The position numbers and the translations under genes are program-made. A stretch of 64,000 nt of DNA from Adineta steineri (taxonomy: Eukaryota; Rotifera; Eurotatoria; Adinetida; Adinetidae), in assembly GCA_905250115.1 (NCBI GenBank), contig CAJNOI010000045.1:403841-467840 (forward strand). Direction: 5' to 3'. The notes below the pieces were generated by a model, which had not been told where the DNA came from, made no database searches, and was given only the letters and a program-made list of their open reading frames with translations. Every line of letters begins with the position of its first letter. The stretch's first letter is position 1. Shown in pieces: positions 10,901-21,859 of this stretch.

Positions 10901-11251
10901 CACCAGATTTCACTAAAATTAGAAGAAATAAAATAGTTTGATAAATGATTACAAGAAAATAAATTTACTAAAGAGACGAATAAGATTTGTTTGAATAAAA
11001 TGATTTTGTTTTGATTGAGATGATAAACGTTGATAAATAGATGATCCTCGTTTTATATCACCTAATTCAATACAAGCTTTAAGTGTTTGATTAATTACAA
11101 GATCACTTGGATTATTTTTTTGAATATAATTATCAAATAAATCAATCACTTTTTTATATTGTTTATTCATATTTAATTGTTTCAATCGATTATTAATATC
11201 AATCAATGTCGAATAGAAACATCGACAACGAATTGTAAAACGAAGAAACAT
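7974..11251 (-). CDS. DYW-type pentatricopeptide repeat protein (predicted organellar RNA editing factor)
   Basis: Nine exons: 11251-10969, 10912-10826, 10780-9285, 9233-9152, 9094-8898, 8846-8753, 8698-8454, 8397-8139, 8089-7974. Introns are 45-57 nt, every phase agrees, and the sum is 2859 nt (952 aa). The N-terminus MFLRFTIRCRCFYS is basic, hydroxylated and without acidic residues, like a mitochondrial presequence. Roughly 18-20 PPR motifs follow, for example SYGVMMSGYLKN and ALINIWGKCSSVDRAKKIF. An E/E+ region follows (KKLVGLSWTVVNGKVVKF, then RAHDRSHPQSNEIY), then a complete DYW domain. It keeps the deaminase zinc ligands HSE (in SGHSERLAIAFNLI) and CGDC (LRVCGDCH, whose His codon is split by the last intron), RDANRTHYF, and a CSCGDVF terminus in place of DYW. 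In plants such proteins bind organellar RNA and deaminate C to U. The catalytic residues being intact is seen; activity in this animal is inferred. Confidence 0.93.
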
Positions 11252-11729
11252 CTCAATTTGAATACTATATACGATATATAGATGACGCTTCTATCTACTT
11301 TCTAGTATTACATCTCAGAAAGATATAATGACAATGTTTTATATAAAAATGTTGTATTGATGAATATGAGATTATTGTTCTTTAGGTTGAATATCGATTT
11401 GATTATTTTACGATTTAACTCGTTTTGTTGATTGTTGAAATTTGATGAATAGTTATATACATTTATTTTATTTATCAACATTTGCTTGGTTTACTGCAAT
11501 TTCATTCTATGTAATATACTTGTATGGACATTTTCAATATCATCTTGAGGGTGTGGGTGTGGGTGTTTTAATTAAAAACGTACACCCACACCCTAGATAC
11601 TGCATTTGTTTGGGATCATAGAAATTCAAATGAAAATTTATTTGTGAAGAACTAAAACAATGAACATCAATTAGAACAAACGAAAAAAAAACTATTTTTA
11701 TGGATAGAAATATGAATATGTATTTGTCT
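11252..11729. other. Intergenic between PPR and asteroid-type genes
   Basis: AT-rich spacer upstream of the PPR start and downstream of the asteroid-type stop. Its only structure is the telomere-like hairpin at 11543-11597. Confidence 0.6.
11543..11597. repeat. Telomere-like inverted repeat (hairpin 6)
   Basis: CTTGAGGGTGTGGGTGTGGG (continuing TGT) faces ACACCCACACCCTAG across about 13 nt (TTTAATTAAAAACGT). This is one of the cleanest copies, with a well-matched stem. Confidence 0.85.
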
Positions 11730-13846
11730 TTAACCATCATTTTCTGCGTCAGTTAGTGTAATAAGATTATATAGACTACGTAAAAGATCAACAAGATATG
11801 TTTTGTTTCCAAAAAGAGTATCCATAGAATTGTTCATATTGAGTACATAATGTTTCTCTTGACAATATTTTACAAAACCATAGAACAATGATCCAGAAAT
11901 AAAATCTTGTGGATAAGTTGAATAACGAAATGGTGTATTGAAAAAGTCGTTCAATCGTAGACCAAATAAGTAGATCACTTGAAGACAGTTCAATTCATAA
12001 GTTGTTCGTTTATTAAAATTTGTTTTTTTCGAATCCTTCTCAGCTAATTCTTCGAATTTTTCAAAAATTTTTTCATGTTTAGATAAATCCATTAACTGAC
12101 GAGAACTGTTAATATTAAAAGTAGTTAATAAAGCATTGAATTGTTCTGTCATTGATTCTGGATCATTTCGTAGAGAAATACATTTAATGAAACAAAGAAA
12201 TACTGCATAAAGATATATGGATGAAATTTTGCATCGAATGTACCAATAATAAATAATCATTAACCACAAATGAAAATCCGAAGGAATATTTTCTAAGCGT
12301 TGAACAAATTCATCAGGTATTTCCAGATATTTTCTTACAAAACCTTGACGTTCATAAACTGGCATTGTTGTCCAAATCTGTTCAAGTTCAGGAAAACCAT
12401 CAGCTTGAGTATTTATCGAATATTTATCTTCTTCTAATTTATCTACTTTACGATGATGAAAGACGACGGAGGAATCATTTTGATCTTTATCCCATTTGAG
12501 TAATATAGTAAAACATGGTAATACAATGGGAATGGCATAAGTAAAGATTGATGGTTTCTCTTTAACTTCGATAAGTGCTTTACAGATTAATTGACGGCGA
12601 ATAAAAATTTCAATAAATGATGATGATAGACGAAGATCAGTGACAGCATCGGCAAGAAACAAAGGTAACGAATGATTACATTTACTTTTAATATTCTGTG
12701 AAATTTCATTGACAGAATCTTCTTTCTGATTATCATTCTAAAGCAAAAAAAATACATTCTGTGAAAGAGCAAATATCTTATTACCATATCAAGCGTATCA
12801 AGATAGGATCGAGCAAGTTGAACAAAAACAGGATTTTTGAAAAGATTTGGGTTAGCATTATTTGATGAATTAAATCGATAGATTAACGTATCAGATGGTT
12901 CCAAATAACATAATACTGCTTCTTCGATTTTTGTTCTTAATTCATTATTTGAATTCAAATGAACTTCTGTCGATAAGTCATCAAGTGCTTCATCTATGTC
13001 AGTCTTTTTTCGCATCCATTCCATAGCATTCCAAAGATTTTGTGTTTGTTTTGATTGATTATTATGTACGTTTTTCGATGTTTCCACATTATTATTCATA
13101 TATCTAATTATTTTTATGGTTGAATCTCTATCAATATAATCATTACCACAAAGACAGCACGCCAAAGCTAAAGTTTTCGGTTGTAAACCTTCGAATTTTT
13201 CAAGTAATGAATCAATATGATATAATTGTGCAGTTAGATACACATATCCATGTCTTTTTTTCGGATTAATATCAAGAGATTCAAATGGTATGTAGCCACG
13301 ATGAAGATTATAGCAAAAATAATCACTATCAGTAGCCATTAAGTAACAGTTAAAATGATTTGCTAGTGAGACACATTCATCGTCGGCTTCACCGAGTGCT
13401 GAAATATATGGAACTTGCATTACATCAAGTACACTGATGAATGTTTGACGAAGTAATCTGGGATTAATGGAAACTATTGAATCATCAGTCGTTGATTTTA
13501 CAATACTATCTTCAGCTCTCTTTATCATTGTTGATTCTTTTCGACTATCAAGTTGTGCTCCATCAAAGACTACGAATGCACTGTAAAAAAAACAGCATAA
13601 AAAGGAAATGTAAAAGTATATTCCTACTCACTTGATTTGGCATTTTTTAAATGATTCAAACAATTGTATACAAGATTGATAAAACTGATCGTATTCTCCA
13701 GCAAACACACATGTTAATTCACATTCTTGATACATCTGATGATAAATTGAATCACCGTCGATTACAACATTGCAATTATGAAATTTAATTTTTTCGACTT
13801 GGTCGAACGTCTTTCTAATAAATGTTTCTAAACCTCGAATACCCAT
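11730..13846 (-). CDS. ASTE1: Asteroid-type XPG/FEN1-fold protein
   Basis: Three exons: 13846-13632, 13580-12785, 12737-11730; introns 51 and 47 nt; 2019 nt, 672 aa, close to the roughly 680 aa I recall for vertebrate ASTE1. The N-terminus MGIRGLETFIRKTF is the asteroid form of the XPG N-terminal motif. Metal-binding-type acidic positions follow: NVVIDGDSIYHQ, then FVVFDGAQLDSRKE, then ALGEADDECVSLAN and LMATDSDYFCYN in the XPG-I region, and ALACCLCGNDYI, the helix-hairpin-helix entry. The family is related to structure-specific nucleases; asteroid itself was found through EGF-receptor signalling in Drosophila. Acidic residues are retained, so nuclease activity is possible but not shown. Confidence 0.88.
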
Positions 13847-14755
13847 TGAATAATTAAATATCTAAAAGAAATCTGTCGATATTTATATGTATATAGTCTA
13901 TATATTCATCTCCCACAATGGGAAAAAACCCAGTAATAGAATGAGTCATCATGGACGTCTGCAATTTTTTCCTACTGAATAATTATTTATCAAAATTGCC
14001 TTTGATCGACCAAACGGTATGTTAATCATTTCAAGTGTATGCAGAAAATAAAATATTCCATGTGATTAATGTAAACTTTTATTTTTTTTCTTTCTCTGCC
14101 CATTTTTATTACATATTGTATATTATAACAGTGACGATAATATGAAGTGCTTTATACTCGTTCATCGCACAGATAAAAGTTTCATTTTTTTATCTTTTTA
14201 GTTGATATAAAATAAAAAGCTATAGTGAACGAAGAAATTCAAAATGATTTATTCGTTGAAGTTTAGCGATTTTTCTACTAGAATATTGAAAAAAATGTAT
14301 AAAAATAAACATTATTACTGGAAGAAAAGTTGGGTGGGTGTGAATTAAGAGAATATAGATATACCCACACCTTGGTTTAATTTGACCATGCGTTGGTGGT
14401 ATATCGATATATATATATCGTAGGTTTCTTAACTTTTTCTTCATGATATGAGGCCTCGTTCAACACTTACAATTTCATGTAAATTATTCTTTTTTAGATT
14501 ATTTTACTCCACGACTACTACTTACGGTCATATTTTCCTTCTTCTTTTTTTATTACAGGGAACACTCGTAAAGAATCGGAAATGCAAATATGTCTGAGAA
14601 GGTCGTTTCTACATATACGTATTAACTTATCAGTCAGCTTTGTTTATTACACTTTTATTATTTACAGAGTTGTTCTCTGTGCGCGCGCCAGTCACTAAGC
14701 AATAGAATTAATTCAAAATTAAGTGAACAAATACATTCTTTTATTTATTTATGAA
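13847..14755. other. Intergenic, AT-rich
   Basis: Upstream of the asteroid-type start and downstream of the second ART gene. It contains hairpin 7 at 14331-14374 and a small GC island (tgcgcgcgcc) near 14680. No gene is supported; the 74-codon frame at 14220-14444 runs through the telomere-like repeat. Confidence 0.6.
14331..14374. repeat. Telomere-like inverted repeat (hairpin 7)
   Basis: TGGGTGGGTGTGAATT faces ATACCCACACCTTGG. Short arms, imperfect hexamers, loop of about 14 nt. Confidence 0.7.
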
Positions 14756-16437
14756 CTATTTTTTTGTAATTTCTTTTCTTATAGTTTCAATACTTTCTTT
14801 CACGTCTTTAATATCAGGATGAGTAGCAGGTAACGCACGCTGATATATGTCCAGAGCACGTTCAAAATATGAGAGTGCTTTTGAATAGTCTTTCATATTG
14901 CGATACACAAAACCGATATTGTTGTATGAGGTTGCCAAGTCAGGATGATCTGAAGGAAGAGATATTTGTCGAATTTCAAGTGCTTTTTCGTAAAATGAAA
15001 ATGCTTTCGAACACTCTCCGATCTTTTTATGCACCAAACCGATGTTGTTGTATGAAGTAGCCAAATCAGGATGATTTAAAGGGAGAGTTTTTTCATCAAT
15101 TTCAAGTGCTTTTTCGTAGTATGAAAGTGCTTTCGAGTACTCTCCGATCTTTTTATGCACCAAACCGATGTTATTGTATGTAGTAGCCAACTCACGATGA
15201 TTTGAAGGAAGAATTTTTTCATCAATTTCAAGTGCTTTTTCATAGTATGGAAGTGCTTTCGAGTACTCTCCCATCTTTTTATGCACCAAACCGATGTTGT
15301 GGTATGAAGTAGCCAAATCAGGATGATTTGAAGGCAGATTTTTTTCGTCAATTTCAAGTACTTTTTGATAATATGAAAGTGCTTTCGAGTATTCTCTCAT
15401 TTTTTTATGCACCATGCCTATGTTGCTATATGAAGCAGCCAAATCAGGATGATTTGAAGGAAGAATTTTTTCATCAATTTCAAGTGCTTTTTCGTAATAT
15501 GAAAGTGCTTTCGAGTACTCTCCCATCTTTTTAAGCACCAAACCGATGTTGTTGTATGAAGTAGCCAAATAAGGATGATTTAAAGGGAGAGTTTTTTCAT
15601 CAAATTCAAGTCCCTGCTCGAAATGGCAAATAGCCTTTTCATAATCGCCTTTACTTGAATGCACTAATCCCAATTGATTATAATAAAACGCTTTTTCACT
15701 CTCATCAGATGTCTGTTGGAGTAATACGTTATAAAGTTTTTCCGCTTTATTAAATTGACCAATTTTAAGCAATAAGCTGCCCAATCGTTTCCAACCCGTA
15801 TCACCACCAGCTTCTACTCGTATCCGATCAGTTAGTAATCGTAATTGTTGATCATCATCCGATGTTAATTGTAATTCAACCTGATAAAGTTGATTGTTAT
15901 CATCGATTTGTTTAATGGTACCCACTCGAAACACGCTGTGCATTGAGAAGAGAACTTCTTCTTCTTGTGCCTTGTAATAACTATGTGCAGTAATGCAGGC
16001 AAATGGTGTTGATTTAATACACGGATCAATCGAGATTATAAAAAGAATACCCACCTTGTCTGGTTCTGTTGAAGCGATGCGAACGTAACCGATAGATACT
16101 TCTTCATCTTTGCTGGTGGACAAGAAATTGTTAAATGACATTAGACCGCCTTCTGTTCTTTGAAGTTTTTCGAAGTCTGATTTCATAAGACCTTGTCCAC
16201 GATAAACTATAAAAGATTTTCTACCATAAGTACTGACCTGTTGTTCGTACAGCTGTTGAATTTGTTGATGTATATCTCGTAGGAAGAAACCCATGTTAAT
16301 GATTATATCGCCATCTAACATTCGAAGTGCTTGGTTGAGCATAGCATAGATATTTGATGGGAAAGTATACCACCAAATAGCTAATTGATGTTGGTATTCT
16401 TTCTCAAAACGGTCAATATATATTGGTGACAGGCAGG
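14756..16437 (-). CDS. ADP-ribosyltransferase-TPR protein, 5'-truncated
   Basis: A single open frame of about 560 codons. The ART core shows Arg in FIVYRGQGLMK, Ser in SFNNFLSTSKDE and E-x-E in KAQEEEVLFSMHSVFRVG. A TPR-like unit (LLKIGQFNKAEKLYNVLLQQ) and seven near-identical 42-residue kinesin-light-chain-type TPRs follow (YNNIGLVHKKMGEYSKALSY is typical), ending in ERALDIYQRALPATHPD. TPRs presumably bind a partner or substrate. Compared with the first ART gene, the N-terminal domain is missing: homology starts right where a TGTGGG array (16434-16522) begins, and reading on in frame gives only repeat-encoded His-Pro (HPHSHPHP). The first in-frame ATG is at 16342, inside the ART fold but before the catalytic Arg. 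It may be a pseudogene or have an unseen 5' exon; the 3' reading frame is undamaged. Confidence 0.8.
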
Positions 16438-16522
16438 GTGGGTGTGGGTGTGAATGTGGGTGTATCCGTTTTGTGTCTAAGATACTCACTTACTCACCCA
16501 CACCCACACCCACACATTCTCA
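16434..16522. repeat. Telomere-like inverted repeat at an ART gene breakpoint (hairpin 8)
   Basis: The G-rich arm GGGTGGGTGTGGGTGTGAAT faces the C-rich arm CTCACCCACACCCACACCCA across about 40 nt. Its left edge coincides with the 5' end of recognisable ART coding sequence. Confidence 0.85.
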
Positions 16523-16621
16523 ATCTATTCCAATATCTTCTAATTAAATAAGTAAGTTATTTGATTTATTTCAACAACAAAAAAAACATATTTATTTTTG
16601 AAATCAATAGATTCAAACAAA

Positions 16622-16830
16622 ATGTGGGTGTGGGTGGGTGTGGGTGTGGGTGTGGGTGTGGGTGTGGGTGTGGGTGTGGGTGTGGGTGTCAATTTAGAAC
16701 AGAGACACCCACCCACCAACACCCACACCCACACCAACACCACACCCACCCACCCACCCGCACCCACACCCACACCCACCCTCACACACACCCACACCCA
16801 CACCCACACCCACACCCACACCCACACCCT
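16622..16830. repeat. Large head-to-head TGTGGG / CCCACA array
   Basis: About 67 nt of (TGTGGG)n with one GGTGGG variant (16624-16690), a 17-nt unique spacer (CAATTTAGAACAGAGAC at about 16690-16706), then about 124 nt of CCCACA-type repeats (16707-16830) with variants such as CCCACC and CCCTCA. Frames through it code only Val-Trp/Gly-Val or His-Pro/Thr-Pro and are not genes. Confidence 0.95.
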
Positions 16831-17569
16831 CTAAAGGGGGCCGAAAAAATACCCTTACCCGCCCTACTCCTTTGTAAATGCTTTAAATTTGAAAAACTCA
16901 TTACTCTTTTTTAAAGATTTAATAAATCTATGTTCATCCATATTCATTGACAAGTGTAGGTGAACAATGGATAATAAATGTTCTAATATTATAAAAATAA
17001 AAAATCATTTGGTTTAGTCAAATACCTTCGAATTATGGATCAACTTATTTGAATATCAATAAATTTTAACAATATTGATTGTGAATAACTCAGATAAAAA
17101 TTTGTAAATATAGTTCATATCAAACCTTTTTCTAATAAATATTCCGTATATCATTATTAGTTTATAATTCAAAAATCATTTTGAGAATCTCGATAGTTTT
17201 TCATTATTTTATATTCTGATCAAAAATACTAAAATTAAATCGAAATATATTTAAATATAATAATGAAGATGTAATTGAATGTTTTCAACATGAAACATTG
17301 ATTAAATCTAAATTCTCGTTAACAATTACTGTTAAACTTTCTAAATTATACATACATGCGATAATGTTTATTAAATTATCAGTATGAACAGAAATACAAT
17401 CACTAATAAAGAGATATTTAAGATTATTAAGTTGTCTATCAAAAAGATTTGTATCATTAGATTATATTAAATTATGTTGAAGAGCTCTTATTATTTTCAA
17501 ATATTTTCATAATGGCATATCCATTAGCATTTTATAATATTGCTCGAATATATTAAACTTGACAGATAA
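16831..17569. pseudogene. AT-rich spacer with possible decayed F-box/LRR-like sequence
   Basis: From about 17270 the plus strand reads in fragments such as ECFQHETLIKSKFSLTITV and later LRLLSCLSKRFVSL, broken by stops. ECFQ followed by LTIT-type repeats recalls the F-box gene at 19.7-20.9 kb (VECFQLTSLTITC). This is a weak, eye-level resemblance. Nothing else is seen in the first 430 bp apart from a run that follows the telomere-like array. Confidence 0.3.
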
Positions 17570-17818
17570 TTTTATAAGTGGAATGATTTCTTAGCCAGAT
17601 GTGATATTGATAAAGCATTTAGTTCACATTCTCAAAGTTTAAATATGAGTATATCTGAAGTTGTTAAAGATCTAAACAATCGAACACAAGTTAACTGTGG
17701 AAATAATAATAATGTTGATAATTATAATTGTTATAAATCATTTTCTTTAATTTCAATTAATATTAAAGATCGAAACTGCGTAAATGGATCTAATGAAACA
17801 TATGTAAAGAATGCATAG
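17570..17818 (+). pseudogene. Orphan coding fragment
   Basis: An open stretch of 82 codons without a usable start begins just after a stop codon and ends at TAG 17816-17818. It encodes FYKWNDFLARCDIDKAF and an Asn-rich part. Codon use looks protein-like. It may be the 3' end of the decayed F-box-like sequence directly upstream. No domain recognised. Confidence 0.3.
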
Positions 17819-18659
17819 ATTTGTCCACATGTATTTTCACTTAATAGTTTCAAATGAATCAATTTATTTTTGAATTTCTATATAATCTAACATTTTTTCA
17901 TAAAATGTTGAGGGTATGGGCCTGCGTGTAAGTTTAGGTGAGCTAAAGGAAAGACATCTACATGTATGACTTTTATCTTAGTTGTTTATGACAATGACAT
18001 TTATTAAACTATTTTATCTTATTAAATTATCTTTAATATCTATTCTATTGACTATGAGCATTTATGAGGCTACTATATATAAATATACGCTTGACAAAAC
18101 ACGAAATTAAATATTGTTTTAATAGAAGTTGAGGTTGTAACGAACTGTTAAGATCCGGATAGCAGAAACAGAAAGTTCAAAAAATTTTTATGACGTTTTA
18201 CACCTTTATCTGATACGAGCTATAATAAGCGCGATTGTTAATACTTGCTTTATCTAGATTACATGAATCTGAAATATCTATAAATATTAACAAATAAAAA
18301 AAAACTATTTTCTTTATTCAAGTATAAATGCTTATGACAAGTACGATCAAAGGTACGTGTACTCATGGGCAAATACAATTTTAAATACACTGTACTTGTA
18401 TGCTTGCTATGATAGACGAGCTATTTTCTTCAATACGTCAAATAAGCGTGTCTTTTCTTTTAGTTATATAATAACAATGAATAGTGAGAAGAACAAAATA
18501 GTATAATCATTCAAATATTGACTATATCCCACGTAGACAAGACCAGAAATGGCTCGTTATGTGTGTGTGTCAAACTCTTTATAATCTCATCGGTTTCACT
18601 TGATTTCTTTATGAGCCAATTAAAATTATTCTAGTTTTCATAAACTAATCTTTGTATTC
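17819..18659. other. Intergenic, AT-rich
   Basis: No gene is seen. A degenerate TGTGGG-like stretch at about 17908-17950 (GAGGGTATGGGCCTGCGTGT) is too diverged to score as a hairpin. A short (GT)n run occurs near 18560. Confidence 0.5.
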
Positions 18660-19303
18660 TTAACCCTTTGAGTCCCAGTGGGATATATATTTCCCACCTA
18701 TTAAAAGTTTTCAAATTCCTGAAATTAATACCTTATCTGAAAAACCACAATATGCTACACGATGCAGCATGGAAAGCTCTACAAATTCTTAGGTAAAAAG
18801 TATCGTCATTAAGTGCACTTCGTTTTTTTTGAAAGATCAAAAATTTTGTGCAATCAATCAGTCACGCTGCAAAATAGTTTTCTTCTGTTCAACAGAGAAA
18901 TCCCTTTTCTAATATATTGCGTATTAATTATTAATTAAAATATATTTAATATTGAGGATTGTAAGGCTTCTCATGCTGTGTTTTGTGGCTTATTTTCCTG
19001 ATTTTTACAAAAGAGTATTATAGGATAAAAAGCTAATACATGCTAAGTTAGAATCACATGCCATAAAAGAATTCTTTTAGGAACGTCGAAAATTGATCCC
19101 ATAGAACTTTAAATTTTTTGAAAGAAACACGTACTTCGTAAAAAAATGTTTTACGTTGCCGGTTGTAGAGCTTTGCAAACTGCATCTTGTGAGATATTTT
19201 GGTTCTTTAAAATATAGTATTAGTTAATTCAAAAACATATGAAAAAAAGAAAGTTATTTTTGTTCCCAAAAAAGTAGAAATATTTCGGGACTCAAAGAGT
19301 TAA
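18660..19303. mobile_element. piggyBac-type non-autonomous element
   Basis: TTAA at 18660-18663 and 19300-19303 flank 636 bp. The left end is CCCTTTGAGTCCC; the right end, reverse-complemented, is CTCTTTGAGTCCC, so 12 of 13 positions match. Just inside the left end is the imperfect palindrome GTGGGATATATATTTCCCAC. No transposase frame is present. It differs from the 165-bp element at 562-734 beyond the CCCTTT terminus, so at least two piggyBac families are represented. Confidence 0.85.
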
Positions 19304-19683
19304 AAGATTTAAATACATAAGTATTGATAATAATTCTTTATTTTTTTTCTATCATTATGTTACAGGTATTCTGTTTTACATACCTTTTATAAGACAACTT
19401 ATTGAAATATTTTCTATATATGAATAAGTTACTAGCGAAAAAGATCAAGATATTAATGTAACTTTTACATTATTCATCTTTTATAATATCATAATTTTTA
19501 TTTGTTTCTCAGAATTTATATTTTTCATTGAATTATTTTTATGCAAATGAATGTTTTCATATTTCTTATTTATTCTAGCCATATCTCTTATTTTAATCTT
19601 ATTTTTACATTATTGAAATGAGATTAATTATCATACTTTTTATCCTACATCAAGAATACTTCAATTTTATTAGAAAAAATAAA

Positions 19684-20877
19684 TCATTTTAATTCGAAAC
19701 AAATTTTATTAAAATTATATTTCAATGTCCAATGAAAATGTGACTCAGTATTATTTTCCTCAATCATAAATAATAACGATTGAATATCCATGTCCATGTG
19801 TTTGAACTTCATTATGGTTAATTTTTTCATACATGGAACCATATAAAACAAATAATTTACTTCTTTACTACTATTCAATTCATGTATATAAACTTCGGTA
19901 ATTTTAGTTGTCTTCCTTATGAAATGAAAATTAATCCATTCATCCCAACCTTTCGTTTTATCATCAAACATAATTGATTTGATATTCAAATGCATTAAAT
20001 CTGGTAAAATAACAATTAATCGAATTAGTAACATACTTGGAATTTCTTTTTCAGTTATAATTAAATTATAAATCTTTATAAATTTTGCTACGTGTTCAAT
20101 TTGTGTTAACATCATTCTTTCGAATATAAAGCCAGAAAGACATGTAATTGTTAATGAAGTCAATTGAAAACATTCGACAGATGCAGCTTCCAAATTATTT
20201 ATTCGCCTTTTTACATAAAAAAAAATCAAATTTAATTCATTTAATAAAAAAAAAACTTTTTTTCATGCTTATATGGATGAACTTGAAAAATAATATTGCA
20301 TGCATTAATTTCCAAATCTAATATCCATTCATGATTTAACCAAAACAATGAATTAAATTCATTTATATAATCATAATTCATTTCCAATAGACTAATTTCG
20401 TTAATTTTATTTGAACAAGTTAAATAAAATTTTTTTAATTGAGGATAATAAACTGAAATTAATTTTTCCCATCTTTTAGCGTTTACAAATGCTAAATTTC
20501 TTGAAACATGTATTGAAAGAATATTTAAATTTGATATATCTGTTGATAAGGTTTCAAATGGAATAGATGTATTCATCATCTTATCATAATGAAATAAATA
20601 GAAATGAGTTTTAGTGAGAAATGACGAAGAATGAATAATTTGTTCGAATCGAAAATTAAGATTTAAAAATGATTTAACTATTTCATCACCATTCAAATAA
20701 TCAAATATATCATAGAAGATTTCATTTGAGAGATTCTCAATAGAAGTTATTGATTGATCTATTAGAATAAAATCAAAAATAAATGTATAATCATTGAAAG
20801 GATAACATACCTTGAAATATTTGAATTTTTTCGTCAATCGATTTAATAAGATCTAAATTTTGTTTCAGTCCATTCAT
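19684..20877 (-). CDS. F-box protein with LRR-like tail
   Basis: Three exons: 20877-20811, 20758-20257, 20206-19684; introns 52 and 50 nt; 1092 nt, 363 aa. The short first exon gives a charged N-terminal helix (MNGLKQNLDLIKSIDEKIQI). The F-box follows directly (IENLSNEIFYDIFDYLNGDE and on to FEQIIHS). The rest has irregular leucine-rich segments (LSTDISNLNILSIHVSRN; LVILPDLMHLNIKSIMFD), as in many rotifer F-box proteins. Such proteins present substrates to SCF ubiquitin ligases; the substrate here is unknown. The second donor (AA|GTTTTT) is weak, so the exon 2-3 junction is less certain, but both sides stay in frame. Confidence 0.7.
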
Positions 20878-21249
20878 ATTTAATGTATTATTAATTTTGA
20901 CAAAGATATATGTAGGTAACTTGAATATTTATCTGTCTTTTATATAATAAAGATAAAAACGAAAAATGACGACACATCAATTTCAGTCAGAAAAGACAAT
21001 GCGACAGGTTATTCAATGATAATAATTTCAAATTGAAATGAACTGTTCAACCTGACGGCGACAATTGAATGAAATATATATTATTGGCTATATTTTATAC
21101 ATTTCTCTAAATTTGATCATATAGAGGCAATATTGTATCATTAAATGTAAATGATAACGAAAGATAAGATACATTGTGTGGTTGAATATTTATATAAATT
21201 TAATGATATAATTGAATGTTTATGAATTGTAATAAATTTCTCTAATCAA
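20878..21249. other. Intergenic, AT-rich
   Basis: Nothing recognisable; it separates the F-box gene start from an orphan exon. Confidence 0.5.
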
Positions 21250-21378
21250 TTAACGATCAATACGTGGAAATTTTGCTGTACAAACATAACGACCATAATA
21301 AGATGGTGAATTGAATCGAAATTGTTGATCAATTAAATAATTTGTTAATTCATTTGAATCGACAATATAGGAGCACTA
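21250..21378 (-). pseudogene. Orphan terminal exon beside a MITE
   Basis: On the minus strand an acceptor-like TTTAG precedes an open stretch encoding VDSNELTNYLIDQQFRF, then SPSYYGRYVCTAKFPRIDR, then stop. It reads like the real C-terminus of a protein. The matching upstream exon is not found; instead the MITE at 21389-21859 begins 10 bp away. Probably a remnant of a gene cut by insertion or deletion. Confidence 0.4.
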
Positions 21379-21388
21379 AACAAGATAT

Positions 21389-21859
21389 GGTACACCGACA
21401 TTTGAGCCTCAGATATAGAGAAGAAATTAGAGAACACTAGCAAGTAATATTACTTCAACAAAATAACATTTACATCAAAAATTAAACAGAGCGTATGCTC
21501 TTTTAAAATACATTTCTCTTGTAATCAATTGTAAAGAAGTTACTAGGCAGAATGTAGGTATTCTGGAGGATTTTACAACTGACCTTTTTTAATAATAATA
21601 ACAGAGAAATACACAAGCAAATGTGTTGATTACATGGATAAACAAAATATATTTCGAGAAGTTATTTGTTGTACTAAAGATGACTGGTTGAATCAAAGAA
21701 GGACATTCTAGCTGGCCATTAGTACCATCAAAAGATTTCGCATATCTGTGTACTTCACTTTAAAATTCATCTAATAAATCACATATGAATTTTCTGTGTT
21801 CTCTATTATCTTCTATATAATGGGGGCTCAACTGTCGTGGGCTCAACTGTCGGTGTACC
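21389..21859. mobile_element. MITE with 20-bp terminal inverted repeats
   Basis: The left end GGTACACCGACATTTGAGCC matches the reverse complement of the right end (GGTACACCGACAGTTGAGCC) at 19 of 20 positions. The right end carries a second partial copy of the inner motif (GGGCTCAACTGTCG) directly inside, a short tandem duplication. No transposase is present. The target site duplication is unclear (AGATAT against AGATTT), so the superfamily is left open. Confidence 0.75.

Noticed and set aside
16540..16914. Several ORFs of 78-117 codons coding Val-Trp, Gly-Cys or His-Pro repeats
   Set aside because: They are translations of the TGTGGG/CCCACA array in different frames.
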